Source of the DNA: Pseudonocardia humida
GTDB lineage: Bacteria; Actinomycetota; Actinomycetes; Mycobacteriales; Pseudonocardiaceae
Reading direction: 5' to 3'
Assembly (NCBI RefSeq): GCF_023898865.1
Contig: NZ_JAGSOV010000053.1
Coordinates: 56,323 to 120,322, forward strand
Length of the DNA stretch: 64,000 nt
Below are positions 61,635-64,000 of the stretch, one piece after another (the first letter of the stretch is position 1; each line of letters begins with the position of its first letter). Position numbers and translations under genes: made by a program. Below the pieces are notes generated by a model that searched no databases, was not told where the DNA came from, and saw only the letters and a program-made list of their open reading frames with translations.

Positions 61635-62856
61635 ACCGACCCCCCTCGACCCGTTCGCCCCGGTCGGCGGGCCCGTCGCCGAGCACCCCGAGGTCCACGA
61701 CCGGCTGCGCCGGGCGGGGCCGGTCGTGCGCGTGCCCGCGCCGGCCGGCGGGTCGGTGTGGATCGTCACCGACCACCCGATCGCCCGGGCGGTGCTGGCC
61801 GACCCCACCTTCGCCAAGGACCCGGCGCTGGCCCCGACCGACTGGCCCGGTCGCGAGCCGGGTCTGGAACCCCCGGCATCGACGGTCCGCTCGCTCACCA
61901 CCACCGACGGCCCGCAGCACCGGGCCCTGCGCCGGGTCCACGCACCGCTGTTCACCCGTCGGCAGATCGGCTCCCGCCGCGCACGCATGGCCGAGATCGC
62001 CCGCGAGCTGCTGTCCGGGCTGGCCGAGCGCTCGGCTGCCGCCGGCCGGCCGGTCGACCTCGTCGCCGAGTTCCTCCCGCACTACCCGCTGCTGGTCGTC
62101 TGCGACCTGCTCGGCATCGCGCTGCCCGGCGTGGCCCGGGCAGCGGACGCCGCCGCTATGACCCGCGGCGACGCCGAGCACGCCCACGGGGGCCTCGCCG
62201 AGCTGCAGTCGCTGGTCGAACGCGCGCTGGCCGGGGCCGACCGGACGGACTCCGAGGTGATGCGGTTCGCAGCCCGGGCCCGGCGGGAGCTGCCCGACCT
62301 GCGCGACGACGAGATCGCCTACCAGCTCACCGGCCTGGTCTTCGCCGGTCAGATCACCACCGAGTCGTTCCTCGGCTTCCTGGTCGCCCACCACCTGGCC
62401 GACCGGGCCGCGGACCGGGCCGGCGACGGGAACGGCCGGGACGCCGCGCTGGTGGCGGAACTGCTGCGCATCCACCCACCCGCGCCGTTCACCCTCTGGC
62501 GGTTCACCACCGCCCCGGTGGTGCTGGCCGGCCACCACCTCCCGGCCGGAGCCCCGGTCCTGGTCGACATCGAGGGCATCGGCACCGACCCCGCCCGCTT
62601 CCCCGACCCGCACACCGCCGACCCGCACCGCCCCTCGGCCCCCGACCTGGCCTTCGGCGACGGCCCGCACGCCTGCGTCGGCGCCGGGCTCGCCCAGGCC
62701 GAGGCCCAGGTGCTGGTCGAGGTGCTGCGCTCGGCCTTCCCGCAGGCGCGGCTGGCCGTGCCGTTCGCGCAGCTACGCCGCGACGGGACCACCGCCCGGG
62801 CCCGTCGGCTGGCGGCGCTGCCGGTGTGGCTGGACGAACCGCTCGCACCACGGTGA
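61627..62856 (+). CDS. Cytochrome P450
   Basis: A 409-residue P450. I-helix AGQITTES, ExxR as AELLRIH, and the heme loop FGDGPHACVGAGLAQ with its cysteine are present. GTG at 61627 is inside the MFS gene, an 8-base overlap. No ferredoxin is encoded nearby. It may detoxify or mature the compound handled by the MFS pump. The AGQITT threonines are conserved. Confidence 0.93.
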   Translation: MAEPTPLDPFAPVGGPVAEHPEVHDRLRRAGPVVRVPAPAGGSVWIVTDHPIARAVLADPTFAKDPALAPTDWPGREPGLEPPASTVRSLTTTDGPQHRALRRVHAPLFTRRQIGSRRARMAEIARELLSGLAERSAAAGRPVDLVAEFLPHYPLLVVCDLLGIALPGVARAADAAAMTRGDAEHAHGGLAELQSLVERALAGADRTDSEVMRFAARARRELPDLRDDEIAYQLTGLVFAGQITTESFLGFLVAHHLADRAADRAGDGNGRDAALVAELLRIHPPAPFTLWRFTTAPVVLAGHHLPAGAPVLVDIEGIGTDPARFPDPHTADPHRPSAPDLAFGDGPHACVGAGLAQAEAQVLVEVLRSAFPQARLAVPFAQLRRDGTTARARRLAALPVWLDEPLAPR

Positions 62857-62904
62857 GAACTCCGGGAGTCGTGAGCGAGCCCCACGACCACGACCATGAA
62901 ACTC

Positions 62905-63699
62905 TCACGATCGGAGGGTGGTGCGGGCGTGCTCGCGGGCCGGTTCCCGCAGCACCGCGTCGAGCTCGACGAACAGGTCGGCGGCCTCGGCGCCGCGCCA
63001 CGGCGCCGGCAGCAGCTCCAGCGGCAGCCCGGGGTCGAGGTAGGGCAGCCGGCGCCACTCGGTGAGCAGCGGCACGTACGTGCGGAACGCCTCCCGCGGC
63101 GCCGTGCTCGGGCTCAGGTCGCGGTAGCGGGCGACGAACCCCGCGCACTCGGCGTCGATGGCGGGCAGGTCCCACCACTGCCCGATCCGCTCGCGCAGCC
63201 CGCCGAAGGCCGAGTAGCGCGCGCAGAACAGGTCGGCGTAGGCCTGCAGGCCGAGCCGGTCGAGGGTGCGCGCAGCCTCGTCGTGCAAGTGCCCCGGCGC
63301 CACCCACACGCCCGGCGCCGCGGTGCCGAAGCCCATCCGGCTCAGCGTGGCCCGCAGCTGGTGGCGCTTGTCGCGCTCGGCCTCCGGCACGGAGAAGACC
63401 ACCAGCACCAGCGGGTCGTCCGGGCCGGCGCGGTGGCGGCCGAAGATGCGCTCGTCGCCCTCGCGCAGCACCTCCACGGTCCGCGCCGAGAGCGCGTAGC
63501 CCGCGGAGCCGTCCTGGCGCATCGACTCCAGCACCCCGCGGCGCTTGAGCCGGGAGATCGACGAGCGAACCCCGGCCGAGTCGACGCCGAGGTCGCCCAG
63601 CAGCCGCACCACCGACCCGACCGAGAGCCAGTCGTGCTCGGCGCGCGCGTAGAGGCCGTAGAGCGTCAGGATCAGCTGGCGCGGCGCGGGCTCGGGCAC
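62905..63699 (-). CDS. PaaX-family regulator
   Basis: A 264-residue PaaX-type repressor: an N-terminal winged helix (LILTLYGLYARAEHDWLS, SSISRLKRRGVLES), a central ferredoxin-like domain (LVLVVFSVPEAERDKRHQLR), and the C-terminal region (AFRTYVPLLTEWRRLPYLDPGLP). PaaX regulators bind phenylacetyl-CoA or similar thioesters. GTG at 63699. It could control aromatic-CoA genes nearby, such as the 55260 locus; inference. Confidence 0.9.
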   Translation of the reverse strand: MPEPAPRQLILTLYGLYARAEHDWLSVGSVVRLLGDLGVDSAGVRSSISRLKRRGVLESMRQDGSAGYALSARTVEVLREGDERIFGRHRAGPDDPLVLVVFSVPEAERDKRHQLRATLSRMGFGTAAPGVWVAPGHLHDEAARTLDRLGLQAYADLFCARYSAFGGLRERIGQWWDLPAIDAECAGFVARYRDLSPSTAPREAFRTYVPLLTEWRRLPYLDPGLPLELLPAPWRGAEAADLFVELDAVLREPAREHARTTLRS

Positions 63700-63750
63700 C
63701 GCGGAAGCCTAAGGCCGCGTCCTGCAAGCCCCACCCGCCGATCTCCGCGC

Positions 63751-63835
63751 CCAGATCGTGCCTGGCTGCGTTGCCGGTTCGACCGGGTACAACCAGTACG
63801 ACGGTCGAACCGGCGCCTCGCCAGGAACGATCTGG
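63751..63835. repeat. Long interrupted palindrome
   Basis: Three paired blocks: 63751-63759 with 63827-63835, 63761-63766 with 63820-63825, and GCCGGTTCGACC (63773-63784) with GGTCGAACCGGC (63803-63814); the 18-base loop itself contains GTAC repeats. A cruciform of 85 bases, next to a possible transposase end, consistent with an IS boundary or a terminator. Confidence 0.6.
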
Positions 63836-63903
63836 ATCACGAAGCTCGACGACCGGGACATGCAGGACACGGCCTAGTGCGGTGACCACATAGGTCCACC
63901 GGG

Positions 63904-64000
63904 TCAGGCTGCCGCGGGTCGGCCCCAGCGGCGTTGGCGTTCGCTGCGGACCCGAGCCCGCTCACGTCGCTGGGCGGCGAGGACGTCGGGATGGCGGGCG
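63904..64000 (-). CDS. Partial C-terminus of a transposase-like protein
   Basis: The last 97 bases encode, on the minus strand and in the frame ending TGA at 63904-63906, a 31-residue Arg-rich tail ...ERARVRSERQRRWGRPRAA. This resembles the C-terminal tails of IS transposases in actinomycetes, but the fragment is too short to prove it; the rest lies outside the window. Confidence 0.35.
   Translation of the reverse strand, partial: ARHPDVLAAQRRERARVRSERQRRWGRPAAA

Overview
The window is about 64 kb of very GC-rich DNA with dense, short-spaced genes, many GTG starts and GTGA/ATGA overlaps. This is typical of an actinomycete chromosome. The gene families (iniBAC-type dynamins, mycothiol-linked DsbA-fold protein, BldC-like HTH, PaaX, many P450/TetR/MarR genes, a salicylyl-/2-aminobenzoyl-CoA flavoprotein) fit Pseudonocardiaceae, most likely Pseudonocardia or a close relative; that placement is inference. 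No rRNA, tRNA, CRISPR array or complete prophage was recognised.

Region 1 (1-11105) is an enlarged relative of the mycobacterial iniBAC locus. It holds an outward-facing Hsp70-like gene, a lipoprotein, an IniC-like dynamin GTPase, two tandem Gly-rich/Asn-Asp-repeat proteins, an IniB-domain protein with the same repeat, and an IniA-like dynamin with a membrane hairpin. A convergent LuxR/MalT-type ATPase regulator resembling IniR closes the locus, separated from it by a long imperfect palindrome. Strong hairpins lie between the structural genes. This is the best candidate for an under-described system: an inducible envelope-stress module with dynamins, putative beta-solenoid proteins and an Hsp70.

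Region 2 (11232-35966) starts with pepN and an Rv2466c-like gene and ends with rpiB and a nei-type glycosylase. These four are neighbours in mycobacteria, so about 20 kb appears to be inserted here. The insert carries a Ser/Thr kinase and a peptide-metabolite module: an NAGGN-type asparagine synthase paralogue, an S9 peptidase and a GCS2/ATP-grasp fusion ligase. It also has a TenA/ComB pair, a PYROXD2-like oxidoreductase, a membrane hydrolase with divergent ArsR-like regulator, an ABC exporter, an M50-like protein and an AI-2E-type permease.

Region 3 (35969-55242) is accessory metabolism and regulation: a P450/NTF2/hydrolase operon, a HAD phosphatase, small Cys/His-rich proteins, an APH-type kinase, and PH-domain membrane proteins facing a TetR regulator with a duplicated operator. 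It continues with a TetR/SDR pair, isochorismatase, GlxA-type regulator, a large STAND-TPR ATPase, an Lrp/amino-acid dehydrogenase pair, an ArsR/SRPBCC operon, DUF72, two tiny proteins and a BldC-like factor.

Region 4 (55260-64000) has a 2-aminobenzoyl-CoA/salicylyl-CoA monooxygenase-reductase fusion divergent from an enoyl-CoA hydratase, SDR and RidA-like operon. The RidA is cut short. MarR then faces an MFS/P450 pair; a PaaX regulator follows, and the window ends in a long hairpin and the C-terminus of a possible transposase.
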